DNA of 64,000 nucleotides from Adiantum capillus-veneris (lineage: Eukaryota > Streptophyta > Polypodiopsida > Polypodiales > Pteridaceae), in assembly GCA_014529385.2 (NCBI GenBank), contig CM043966.1, positions 43,842,537 through 43,906,536 on the forward strand, read 5' to 3'. Position numbers and translations under genes: made by a program. The stretch's first letter is position 1. Each line of letters begins with the position of its first letter. Shown piece after piece: positions 53,458-63,265 of the stretch. Below the pieces are notes generated by a model. The model was given only the letters and a program-made list of their open reading frames with translations, searched no databases and was not told where the DNA came from.

Positions 53458-53800
53458 GTTCTAATTTTGAAGCACTCCCCTAACACGTTGGATAGGGAAA
53501 AAGGGGAAAACACTCGGAACACAAACAAATTGCCTCTCTATAGCCCAGGATAATCACTACACCCCAATTCACTAAGATTCATCTACTTGGGACGAGTTCC
53601 CATCTCAAGCTCAATCCTAGCTTGCCTAAGGTCCTAAATCTAAGGACTTTTTACACTAACCTTTGGAGGTACTTAATAACGCTAGCCCTAAGTTATTTCA
53701 AGCTCCATTAGCTAGCATTTCTCTTTGACAGACCATCTCTCATTTGAACCCATTGACTTTGGTCTCGTGCTGAGATAGATCCATAAGCACATGTCTATAT
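53458..53800. other. Short spacer
   Basis: No gene is seen between the pseudogene and the integrase remnant. No repeat is obvious by eye. Confidence 0.4.
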
Positions 53801-54316
53801 TCTAACTCTTGTTCTTGTTTATTCTCTTGTGTACCTTAATAGTCTTTTTGTCAGAAATAAAGTGTCACAGTTCTTGCTTGCTGAACTTGTCGACTATTGT
53901 CCATATTCATGTATTTCCATGGATAGACTTGGGTAATCCAAAGATAAAATCCATAGATATACTCTCCCCTGGTGAATTAGGGATTGGTAATGACTGGAGT
54001 AATCCAGGTTATTTCCCTCTATCATACTTGGTCTTTTCGTATACCACACATCTGGAAACATACTCTTGTATGTCCACTTTCTGGTGGGCCAATGAAAATA
54101 TGTAGTCCCTAATAGATAGTGCTTCCAAGTGTCGAGGGAATGTAGGATATCTAGTAGCTCCTTCTCGTAAATGCCCAATACTCTCTCGTCAAAATTGATT
54201 CTTCGACTCTCATATGCTATGGAATGCCCTTCTTGAAGCAAAATTGCTCCAAGGCAATCTCCAGAAGCATCACATTGGACCTCAAATGGTTTTGAGAGAT
54301 CCGGTAGTGTAAGCAC
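53800..54316 (-). pseudogene. Gypsy D RNase H and integrase start
   Basis: Frame 54316-53894 opens LTLPDLSKPFEVQCDASGDCLGAILLQEG, then YEKELLDILHSLDTWKHYLLGT (RNase H: Asp of CDAS, Glu of YEKEL). It then runs without the rest of RNase H into the zinc module and start of the integrase core in another frame ([22 protein letters not shown], then remains of the S-M-D-F block). A deletion joins RNase H to integrase at about 54090. Confidence 0.75.
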
Positions 54317-54616
54317 GGGTGAGAAGTAAGATTTTCTTTAAGTTTTCCAAAAGCACTTTGCTCTTTAGCAGTTCATATCATACTTAACATTTTTCTTAGT
54401 CAAGTCATGTAGTGGTCCTGCTATTTGGGAGAATTTATCTATGAAGCATCTATAGTATGCACACATACCAGTAAAGCTTCGTAGCTCGTGTAGATTCCTT
54501 GGTTAGGCCATCCTTTTATTATTTCAAGCTTGGTTGGATCCATATAGATACCATCTTGAGAGATAATATGACCTAAGTATTGAATCTCTTGGAGGAAAAA
54601 TTCACTCTTCTTTGAG

Positions 54617-55208
54617 TTAATGAGCTTGAAGAACTATATGGAGATGTTGCTTATGCTCCTCCAAAGATTTGGAATAAATGATAATGTCATCAAAGAACAC
54701 TCCAGTGAACTTGTGGTAGGGTCTAAATATTTTCTTTGTTAGGCGGTTGAACATGGCTGGAGAATTTGTCAAACCAAAAGGCATGACAAGATATTCATAT
54801 AGACCAAGCGTTGTACGGAACGCAGTCTTTACGATATCTTCATTCACTATCCTTATTTGATGATAGCCACTTTTAAGGTCAACCCTACTGAAGTAGGTCA
54901 AACCTTGTAGCTTTCAAACAGCTCTTCTACCCGCGGTACAAATTGTTTTTGATAGTAATACGATTTAGTACTTTACAGTCCACACACATACAGTATGTGT
55001 CCTCATTCTTTTCCACTAAAAGGACTGGTGAACAAAAGGGAGAGGAGGTAGGCCTCACCATCCCCTTGTCTTCCATCTCATGCCCTTGCCTCATAATCTC
55101 CTCTTGTTGAGCTTGAGAAACTCTATAAGAAGGTTTATTAGGCGATGAGCTCCCAGGTAGAAGCTCTATCATATGGTCAGCATCCTCTTGTTTTGGAGGT
55201 AACTCCAT
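54617..55208 (-). pseudogene. Gypsy D reverse transcriptase
   Basis: Frame 55208-54927 has the RT lead-in and fingers (ELLPGSSSPNKPSYRVSQAQ, RPTSSPFCSPVLLVEKNEDT). Frame 54901-54617 has TYFSRVDLKSGYHQIRI with the motif A Asp, VMPFGLTNSPAMFNRL, and FFDDIIIYSKSLEEH with the catalytic pair. The frames are separated by a small frameshift and stop at about 54915. The thumb is only partly present (about 54610-54480, GLFSRIDPTKLEIIK-like in other frames). Confidence 0.85.
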
Positions 55209-55239
55209 AGGGATGCCATCATAAATACATCTTGGAATC

Positions 55240-55919
55240 CATTTAGAAAATTAGACAAGTCTTCTTGATTCCTACCACTTTGTTTTGTCAAATCATTAGC
55301 ATCATTTAGAGACTCTTTGCTAATGAGCCCTTGTGAGTTGACATACTCGGCCATTGCTTCGGGTAATCCTGCACAAAATTGTTGCTTTTGCTCGGGAAAG
55401 TTCATCTTTTGAAAGATTGTATCTTTGATATGTAAATCCCAAAACTTTGTTTTTCATGGGCTTGGCATCCCTTTTAGCCCCTTGTTGTAAATTAATGCAA
55501 AAAGCAACCATACTGTGGTGGATGACTTTGGTGATAGAACCAGGCCATTGTGAGTTGACATACTCGGCCATTGCTTCGGGTAATCCTGCACAAAATTGTT
55601 GCTTTTGCTCGGGAAAGTTCATCTTTTGAAAGATTGTATCTTTGAGATGTAAATCCCAAAACTTGTTTATATATTTGTGGATAGACTTCAAGCTTCTCCA
55701 TTCAATAAGCACTTTGTCCTTGGCATCGCTTGCAAGGAATGGCTTCATTATGAAAATTCGTAGAGTTTTCCATGTCCTTAGGGCTTTGCCATTCCCGCAA
55801 AGACTAGCCCACCATTGACGACTAGATTTTTGAAAGTGCATAGCTACATGGCGTAGCTTGGAGGACTCTGTGAAGACCTCGTCTCCAAAGGCTGTATCGA
55901 ATTGCTGAATGAAGGTCAA
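55240..55919 (-). pseudogene. Gypsy D gag capsid-like domain with tandem duplication
   Basis: Open frame 55919-55320: FIQQFDTAFGDEVFTESSKL, HFQKSSRQWWASLCGNG, WKTLRIFIMKPFLASDAKDK, IHKYINKFWDLHLKDTIFQKM. A 218-base tandem duplication (about 55331-55455 copied at 55549-55673) then repeats part of gag in another frame. Typical plant gypsy gag order. Confidence 0.75.
55331..55673. repeat. Direct duplication, spacing 218 bp, in gag
   Basis: TGAGTTGACATACTCGGCCA and about 100 following bases occur at 55333 and again at 55551 with one or two differences. A duplication of about 218 bases explains the repeated frame fragments here. Confidence 0.85.
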
Positions 55920-56510
55920 TACTTTGTCAGTAGCACCAAACGTGCCATCATAGGTGAGAAAAGAGATACTTTTTCCTCCCTCTTTGAACTTCTTAAGCTT
56001 TTGGGACCTTTTTCAAGCATGATAGGATTTGTGATGTCCTCTCCTCTTGTATTTTCTAGAAGAATAACCGTTGCTTTTCTCAGAAGAGGAGAAAGGTGAA
56101 GAAGAAGAAGAAGAGAGTGGCCTCTTTCTTGCCTTTTTCTTCCTTTGTTTCCTCTCTTCCCTTTCAGAGGTACGAGGAGGACTATAGGATGATCTTTTTC
56201 TCTTGGGAGGAGTTGGGGATTGTCGAGACCGCCATGTTTGTAGAGCCACATCTTTAGAAGAATTCAAAGATTCACTTCTTTCTCGTTATTGGATTCCTCG
56301 TTTTCTCTTATCGGAGAGAGTTTTCTTTTGGAAGTCTCAACAAGAGGCTTCGTAAGCTCTCTCTCTTCTTGGAGAGGTAGGTAAATCCCATAAGCACGAA
56401 GTTGTCGGGTAACTTCGGCTTGCAAGGTAGGGTTGCCCATAGCTTGTCGCAACCTAGTAACAAGCTAATTTGCAAACATTGGGGCATCATCGGTAGCACC
56501 TTCTGTCAAA
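55916..56510 (-). pseudogene. Gypsy D gag N-terminal region
   Basis: Frames 56452-56264 and 56251-55916, with further pieces to 56510. It starts LTLTEGATDDAPMFAN, then TRLRQAMGNPTLQAEVTRQLRAYGIYL. The middle is Arg/Lys/Glu/Ser-rich (GKRGNKGRKRQERGHSL; in another frame SSSSSPFSSSEKS). No start codon was fixed. The adjoining LTR lies only about 10 bases upstream. Confidence 0.6.
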
Positions 56511-56516
56511 GTCAAC

Positions 56517-56547
56517 AATGCGGAAGTTAGAGACCAAGGGAAGAGAG

Positions 56548-56583
<36 letters not shown>

Positions 56584-56776
56584 TCTCGTGAACCAATCAA
56601 CCTTGGAAATGAATAATTGAATGTGCATACAATGGAGGCAAGGGGTTGCTTATATAGCAATCCTAATAAATTGCCCTACCCAAGACTTTGACAAATAAGT
56701 AAAATAAATACCTAAAAGCCAAACTAAATAATGGGATCACATTGGGTAGTTCACTTGAGATGCCTAAACTTTAACA
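56517..56776 (-). repeat. LTR of small element (3' in element sense)
   Basis: About 260 bases, with a GA microsatellite at about 56553-56582 and a GCTTATATAGCAATCCTA block near 56648. It pairs with 58631-58895. Confidence 0.8.
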
Positions 56777-57001
56777 CCCTCTTTGCAGCTCATAGTGGAC
56801 ATCAATAGTGAAACCAAGTTGATGAAGAAGCTACCATGGACACCCCAAAAAAGTGGCCACCAACTGGATACACCTCGATGTTGCTCTCCTCAACTTTGTA
56901 CCTGAAAGTAATGCCACCTTGAGCATCGGTTGACTTTGTAGAAACTTTGAACTATAGACCATACTATGTCCAATAATCCCCATTCGTGAACTGTGAACGC
57001 A

Positions 57002-57274
57002 TCACGTCCAAAATATAAAACTCCAAGATAATGAATTGTTGGAACACATCCTGTCCATAATCCAACCAACAATAATGAATTGGTGCGCCCATCCATAGTG
57101 TTTTAGACGTTTGATTGGTTCCTTGCCAGATGCATGTGCATTGAACTCCAACCTACGGGTCCAAACACCAATAACTTGAACTCCAACACAAGGGTCCAAA
57201 TTAAATATAGGGAGTAGTGCTTGCCTCTCTCTACCACTCACAAGCATCTCTCTAGATGAAGCTAGTGGTGACAC
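57002..57274 (-). CDS. Small unrecognised frame inside the small LTR element
   Basis: 90 codons, MSPLASSREMLVSGRERQALL, then LKHYGWAHQFIIVGWIMDRM. It has no known domain. It lies close to the 3' LTR. It may be chance or a captured piece of host DNA. Confidence 0.2.
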   Translation of the reverse strand: MSPLASSREMLVSGRERQALLPIFNLDPCVGVQVIGVWTRRLEFNAHASGKEPIKRLKHYGWAHQFIIVGWIMDRMCSNNSLSWSFIFWT

Positions 57275-57398
57275 CGGTCATTTGACTAGAAATATGACGT
57301 CGAGGCCACTGTGGCCACCGCCACAAGTGCCATGTCAATCTTCTCTGCCAAAACTTTATTGCCGTAATTTCGTCAAGCTTGCCTTTGTCTTTGTCTAT

Positions 57399-57863
57399 CT
57401 ATGACTTCTTGCATTTGCCTTTGGTTTCAAACTCTTGAGCCAAATAAAGCGTTGAATCACAATCATGATTGTGGTCATACCTCTCGGGTACCGAGGGAAT
57501 TAACTGAGTACTGGTACTACCATCCGTGTCCAATTGACCTTTGTCATTGTCCTGTAGCAAACTCCTCATTTTGCTTTTAACTTCGTAATCTTGAGTCAAA
57601 TAAATTGTCGGGTTCCTTGAGAACTGAGCCGATGCATAGGCCGCTAAATGGATGGTTGGAAAATCCATTATCCATAGCTTTTGGTTGGTTTTGGTCGATG
57701 TCACTAGCGTTCGAGCAAGGGAGGGCCATGTTGAAGTTGCAAGATCTAAAAATCTGCGAAGCCTTCCTGCACTCCAATGGGCCTCACGAACCAAGTAAAA
57801 TTCTCCAATGTCCTCATCTCTGCCAAGCCGCTCCACACCCTCTCCATAGAGACCTCCACACAA
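57399..57863 (-). CDS. Unrecognised 154-codon frame inside the small LTR element
   Basis: MCGGLYGEGVERLGRDEDI, then LDLATSTWPSLARTLVTSTK, then two related segments, NPTIYLTQDYEVKSKMRSL and STLYLAQEFETKGKCKKS, about 44 residues apart, suggesting an internal repeat. No gag, protease, RT or integrase signature. In the element's own orientation. It may be captured host coding sequence. Confidence 0.3.
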   Translation of the reverse strand: MCGGLYGEGVERLGRDEDIGEFYLVREAHWSAGRLRRFLDLATSTWPSLARTLVTSTKTNQKLWIMDFPTIHLAAYASAQFSRNPTIYLTQDYEVKSKMRSLLQDNDKGQLDTDGSTSTQLIPSVPERYDHNHDCDSTLYLAQEFETKGKCKKS

Positions 57864-58617
57864 AGTGGGCTCCGCAAACTCTGCTTATCCCAAGATGCTC
57901 GTCGACAAGCACTTTTCTGCCCCTCTCTAGAGTTCCAATCTCTACCTTTTTTGAGCCGTCATAGAACACTTCAAAGGTGGCTGCAAGGTTTGCACCAAGC
58001 CGCTCTAGACACATTGCATAGAGGGCTTCACAATCCCATGTTCTGAATTGCTCTTGAAAACTTTAGTTCCTTCAAAGTTGCTCCTGGAACCGTGCCAAAA
58101 TATTATCCTCTGTCCTCCAAAGATTCTCCAACACTTGTGCTAAGAACCTTGAAAACCTTGGTCCCCTCATCCAGACCCCTAAAGGGCTTTAGCTTTTCAA
58201 GCACATTAAAGGCATCCACTTCCACAAGGATCGATTTTTCCAAGCATTGCAATCGACATTTCAAAATGCCATCGCAGGAAGGCAACTTTTTGTTTGCAGG
58301 TCTTTTGGAGCGTTTTAAAACGCTAGCAGAAAAGGGGGGGGCACTGTGGGCTTGTTATCTTGGCACAGTGTTTCAAAATGCTGATGGGAGGGGACAGGGC
58401 ATCGTCGACAGGGCATGCACCAAGAGTATCCGACAGCAGGGGGTGGAACCGACAACATTTTAAAACGCTATCGCAGGATAGGGGGGGAATTGTTGCTGGC
58501 TAGAGGTGACCCACTGCAAAATGCCAATGTTTTGAAATGCTAGCGGTGGCTCCTTCTCTTCTCTTGCGGGCTACTCCTCCAAGCCAGGGGCTTCACACGC
58601 ACAGAGTTTCACCAAAA

Positions 58618-58630
58618 CGCTCTGATACCA
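58618..58630 (-). other. Primer-binding site of small LTR element
   Basis: On the minus strand TGGTATCAGAGCG, complementary to the 3' end of initiator methionine tRNA, directly after the LTR ending ...CGCATCA. Confidence 0.75.
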
Positions 58631-58655
58631 TGATGCGGAAGCGTAGAGACCAAGG

Positions 58656-58704
<49 letters not shown>

Positions 58705-58895
58705 TCCTGAACAAATCAACTGTGGCAATGAATAATTGAATGTGTATACAATGGAGGCAAGGGGTTGCTTATATAGCAATCCTAGTAAATTGCTTTACCA
58801 AAGACTTTGACAAATAAGTAAAATAAATACCTAAAAGCCAAACTAAATAATGAGATCACATTGGGCAGTTCACTTGAGATGCCTAAACTTTAACA
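58631..58895 (-). repeat. LTR of small element (5' in element sense)
   Basis: About 265 bases. It contains the (AG)n microsatellite at about 58661-58702, which is longer than in the other copy and explains the length difference. Confidence 0.8.
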
Positions 58896-59351
58896 CCTTT
58901 ATGTGCAAAATCAAAGTTGCCAAATATTCATTCTACTCTCTTTAATATTGTCAGCCATGATAACTAAACTTATGTATATGCTACTTTGTGCTTTCGTACC
59001 CTCAAAAACCTTAGTTGCTACTCTTCTTCACCTTTCATAATTAGCTCTCAAATAGCCACACCGGTGATTTAGAGACCGTTGATTGCAAAGAGTAGTGGAG
59101 AGGGTCTAACATTGCCCGATTGATTATGGTTCCAGTTTATCTTGCTAGTAGCTCAATAATTATTAAGCCAAAGGCAAGCCCAGAGGACTCCATTATTAAG
59201 TCTATAGTTCACAACGGTGTATCTCAAACTAAGTCCTTTTCAACCAAGATAATAGATCCATGTCTCACTTACCCTCTTGCAATGAATAGGTCCAACCTTT
59301 AGTGGACAACTTAAGGACCTCTCTTCTTAAGCAAGAAAAGAGGAACCAATA
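58896..59351 (-). other. Leader downstream of a copia LTR
   Basis: No gene is seen. On the minus strand it follows a PBS-like site and contains GCTATTGGTTCCTCTTTTCT and CAAGAGGGTAAGTGAGACATGG, which fits a copia 5' leader. It ends at the small LTR element, so any gag that followed is absent here. Confidence 0.4.
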
Positions 59352-59364
59352 GCTCTGATATCAA
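59352..59364 (-). other. PBS-like site beside copia LTR
   Basis: On the minus strand TTGATATCAGAGC directly follows the LTR end ...TTACA. It differs from the initiator-Met PBS TGGTATCAGAGC in its first bases. Confidence 0.5.
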
Positions 59365-59801
59365 TGTAATGAAAATGGACTAAGAACATTGTGAATACCG
59401 GAATTAAGAAAACTATAGAGCATTTTTATGAGAATACTTTGAGAAAATAGAGGGTGAACTTGATCAAAGGTAGCAACTGTAAAGAATGAAGATGCAAGAG
59501 AGCTACACAAGACAAGCACAAAGCACACAGAGATGGAAAGCTTCTTCTTCTTCTTAGCTCAGAAAAAAGAGTACAAAATGACTAACTGCTAAAGCTGAAA
59601 AATAGCACATATGTACATGCGGTCACTAAGTGTGAACTCGCTAGAAGCGTACTAGGCTGGCACTATAAGTGTAGTCCAGCTGTAGAATCACTGGCAGAGA
59701 TCCTCCGTGTCGGTCACCTAATGCGCCAGTGAGTAAATGCCGTAAGCGGCCAAGACCCGTAGTGGATGCCAGCTCAAGATGTAGAGCTCGACATCTCAAC
59801 A
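59365..59801 (-). repeat. Copia LTR
   Basis: On the minus strand it runs from TGTTGAGATG (59801) to TTCATTACA (59365), about 437 bases. A polypurine tract (GAGCTCGAGGGAGAG, about 59816 to 59802) precedes it, so it is the 3' LTR of the copia element above. It is also followed by a PBS-like site, as a 5' LTR would be. Confidence 0.7.
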
Positions 59802-60217
59802 CTCTCCCTCGAGCTCTGCATGTCGCATAGTCCAAGCATAGTCCGAAAACGTCGAAGCTTCTCAGCTCCGAGGGCCTTGGTAAAGATATCCGCTATCTGC
59901 TCCTCTGTGCTAACGTAGACCAAGTCGATGTCGCCCTCCAACACTCGCTCTCGAACGTAGTGGTAATGGACCTCTATGTACTTGGTCATGGCATGGAAAA
60001 CTGGGTTCGTAGCCAACTGCATGCTGCTGAGATTGTCACAATGGATGAAAATCTGTTGGTCCACCTGCACTCCCAAGTCCTCAAGTAATGTGTGTAGCCA
60101 AGCTACCTCGCATGCCGCAACTGTTGCACCTCTATACTCGGCCTCTGTGCTCAATAAAGCAACCGTAGGTTGCTTTTTGTTGCTCCAAGTAACAGCAGCA
60201 CTCCCAAAAGAGAACAT
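59774..60217 (-). pseudogene. Copia RNase H
   Basis: FSFGSAAVTWSNKKQPTVALLSTEAEYRGATVAACEVAWL and HCDNLSSMQLATNPVFHAMTKYIEVHYHYVRE, then the copia ending ADIFTKALGAEKLRRFRTMLG. The Glu (STEAEY) and Asp (CDN) of RNase H are present. The N-terminal part, with the first Asp, lies in the preceding frame, and a one-base loss at about 60262 separates them. Confidence 0.85.
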
Positions 60218-61737
60218 GAAGCCACTCGTAGATCTCCTATCAGCAATGCTATCTGCCCAATCGCATCTGTATACCCATACAATGCGAATGGCACATCTGC
60301 TAAATAGAACAATGCGTAGTCAAGAGTCCCTTGCACATACCAAAGTGTGCGTCGTACTCCATCCAAATATGGCTTCCTCGGAAGCTGCATAAACTGACTC
60401 TCCAAGCCTACTGTGTAGCTCAAGTCTGGCCTCGTGATAGTTAAGGAGATTAGACTACCCACAATCTTCTTGTACATCTTGACATCCTCAACAACATCAC
60501 CCTTCTCTGCACTCAGCTTTGCATTCACATCCAAGGGAATAGAAATTGGCTTACAATCAGCCATACCATACTTTGACAACATGTCCAAAGCATATTGTCT
60601 CTGTGACAGCCATACACCCTCTGGAGTCCTGATCACCTCAATGCCAAGAAAGTAGCGCAACTCGCCCAAATCTTTCATTTCAAACTCCTGTTTGAGAAGA
60701 CCCTTCACATGGTCAATCTCCATAGCATTGTCACCCACAATAATAAGGTCATCTACATATATGGTAATGACCACAATCCCCATATCACTCTCACGTACAT
60801 AGAGTGAATGATCAGCATGAGCTCTCCTAAAACCAATACTGACAAGATACTTGGCAATCCTGTCATACCATGCTATAGAGCCCTGCTTAAAACCATACAA
60901 AGCTTTGAGAAGCCTGCATACATAATTTGGGTAACCTGGATCGACATAACCAAGTGGCTGATCCATATACACTTCCTCTTGCAACTCACCATTCAAGAAG
61001 GCATTCTTTACATCCATTTGATGCATAATCCATCCTCTAGATGCAGCCACTGCTATGACAGCTCTCACAATCGTCATCTTTGCCACTGGAGCAAAGGTCT
61101 GCTCATAGTCTATGCCATACGTCTGTGCATAACCCTTTGCGACCAACCTTGCCTTGTGACGCTCAATGTTACTATCGGCCTTATGCTTGGTTTTATACAC
61201 CCATTTACAACCAATAGCTTTCTTGTCACTTGGCAATGGCACCAACTCCCATGTGTCGTTTGCTTCCAATGCAGCCATCTCTTCATTCATTGCATCATCC
61301 CAATGCACATTTCCAACTGCATCCTTAAAACATGTGGGCTCCACATCTTGTATCATCTTAGCTATGTAGGCTTGGTGAGGCGCTAGATACCCATCATAAG
61401 TCAATTTCTGAACTGGATTTCTAACTCTGTTAGATCTGCGCGGTCCTGAGTCACTCCTTTGCCCTCTAGCATCTTCTTGTACTTTCCTTACACCAGGTGT
61501 CCTGACAGCCGGAATTCCAAATTCCTCATCAAAAATTTGTTCATAACCATCTGAATCCATTTCTATATGTGAAAAACCTAATGATGCATCACCCATAAAG
61601 GGAGGTTCATCAACCTTTTCCTTTCCTTTTCGTGATACATTCCCTGTACCTGCTGGTGGAGTAACTTGCGTACGTAGTCTACCATTCCATGGCTTCTCAA
61701 CAGAGCAACGAGAAGAGGACTCTTGTGGTCCACTCAA
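60151..61737 (-). pseudogene. Copia reverse transcriptase
   Basis: A 528-codon open stretch. Residues about 130-370 are the copia RT: NEEMAALEANDTWELVPLP, GCKWVYKTKHKADSNIERHK, ARLVAKGYAQTYGIDYEQTF, HQMDVKNAFLNGELQEEVYM (motif A Asp), ALYGFKQGSIAWYDRI and ITIYVDDLIIVG (catalytic YVDD, about 60745). The beginning is a Pro/Glu linker from integrase. The end runs into RNase H in a shifted frame. Confidence 0.9.
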
Positions 61738-63265
61738 AACCTGACTGTGGCCTCACATTTTGTACAACCACACCATCTTTTACATCAGCCCCAATAGTGC
61801 CATGTGCGTTACTGTACCAGCTGCTCATCTCATCAAATACTACATCTCTGCTCACTCGTAATTCTCGTGTAGTAGGATTGTAGCACCTGTACCCCTTTTG
61901 TTCAAGAGAATATCCCACAAAAATACATTTCTCTGCTTTGGGATCCAATTTCCTACACAACTCATCTGGTACATGCACGTAAGCTATGCAGCCAAACACT
62001 TTCAAGTGTGCCAAATCAGGCTTTGTACCTGTAAACTTTTCCTCAGGTGTTACATCATGCACCGCAGCTGTAGGTGTCCTAGTCATAATGTACACAGCTG
62101 TATTTACAGCTTCAGCCCAGAAATGATAAGGCATGTTCTTTTCATTCATCAATGCACGTGCAACCTCTGCAATGTGTCTGTTTTTCCTTTCTGCGACCCC
62201 ATTCTGCTGTGGAGTATATCTGCATGTAAACTGCCTGCGTATACCATGCATTCGCAGAAAATCTGAAAAATTGTTGAAGAAGTACTCTCCCCATCCATCT
62301 GACCTCAATGTCTTGATTTGCATATCTGTCTCCTTCTCAATCATGACTTTGAAGTCATGAAAGTGACCAAACACTTCACTTTTGTTACACATAAAGTAGA
62401 TCCATACTTTCCTTGTACGGTCATCAATGAAAGAGACATAATACCTGCAACCATGTATACTTGCAGTATTGGTTGGACGCCAAACATCTGTGTGCACCAC
62501 CTCAAGTGGCTTTTTACATACATTACGCTCATGTGGAAATGAGCCCTTTGACTGTTTTCCAAACTGGCATGCTACACACACTTTATGCATACCATCCACC
62601 TTGAATTTGGGCACACCTTTTACAATCTGTTTTGATTGCATGCTGCGCAATCTCTGCTCATTGACATGGCCAATGCATTTGTGCCAAATGTCAACATCAA
62701 CCACAACACCTGTGCCCTGTGCAAATAATGCAGCTTTTACCTCAGGCATGTTTACATTCAACGTAAACATTCTGCCCACACATTTGCCCTCTGTGATCAG
62801 CTTACAGCCATTCTGAAAATCTTCTACATAACAGCCATTCGGATTGAAGCGAACCTGCAAACCCTGCTCAACCATTTGTCCAACTGAAACAAGATTCTTT
62901 GTAATGTTTGGGACATGAAGTACATCTGCTAAGTACTTTGATTTCCCACTCTTTGTATTTAGAGGTATGTCCCCTACATGAGCAATGGGATGAGCTGTGT
63001 GGTCTCCTGTTTGCACATAGCCTGACACATCTGGTTTGCGTATAACTCTAAACCACTCTCCATGAGACGTCATGTGATTAGAGACACCTGAATCCACATA
63101 CCAAACATCATCTTGGGTGGAATTCTCTACAGTCATTGTATTCATTACATGCTGCATAACAAACATACGTTCGCTTCTGCTGTCATCTGCATCTCTGCTA
63201 GTAGATGCATAGTTGCCATGTTCTCTCTTTCCACTTTCTTTTCCCTTTGGACAGTCACGTAACAT
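61697..63265 (-). pseudogene. Copia protease and integrase
   Basis: A 522-codon open stretch. WYVDSGVSNHMTSHGEWF near residue 57 is the aspartic protease. IWHKCIGHVNEQRL and CVACQFGKQSKGSF form the integrase zinc module. The core has HTDVWRPTN (Asp), LRSDGWGEYFF (Asp) and TPQQNGVAERKN (Glu), so the DDE triad is intact. The C-terminal block LDPKAEKCIFVGYSLEQKGY is the copia family hallmark. The frame ends at about 61697, about 40 bases past the start of the RT frame. Confidence 0.9.

Larger units (their letters stand above)
53800..56510 (-). mobile_element. Ty3/gypsy element, family D, gag to integrase start, truncated
   Basis: Minus strand order: gag (56500 to 55320), a short or missing protease, RT (55208 to 54617), RNase H (54316 to 54090) and the beginning of integrase (about 54090 to 53800). 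It is broken by frameshifts and a tandem duplication in gag. The integrase zinc module has Tyr for the second Cys (CVVYEKTK). The upstream end abuts a 260-base LTR at 56517-56776 without a PBS. Confidence 0.8.
56517..58895 (-). mobile_element. Small LTR retrotransposon with non-retroviral interior
   Basis: Two similar direct repeats (56517-56776 and 58631-58895), each bounded by TG...CA or a close variant in the minus sense, flank about 1.85 kb. A PBS (minus strand TGGTATCAGAGCG, 58630 to 58618) abuts the upstream LTR, and a purine tract (minus GCAAAGAGGG, about 56786 to 56777) abuts the downstream one. This is the layout of a complete LTR element, about 2.4 kb long. No gag or pol is recognised inside. 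Target duplication was not found, as the flanks differ (TCAAC, CCTTT). Confidence 0.7.

Noticed and set aside
60808-61386. 192-codon plus-strand frame
   Set aside because: It is antisense to the copia RT, rich in Cys/His/Ile and without a domain.
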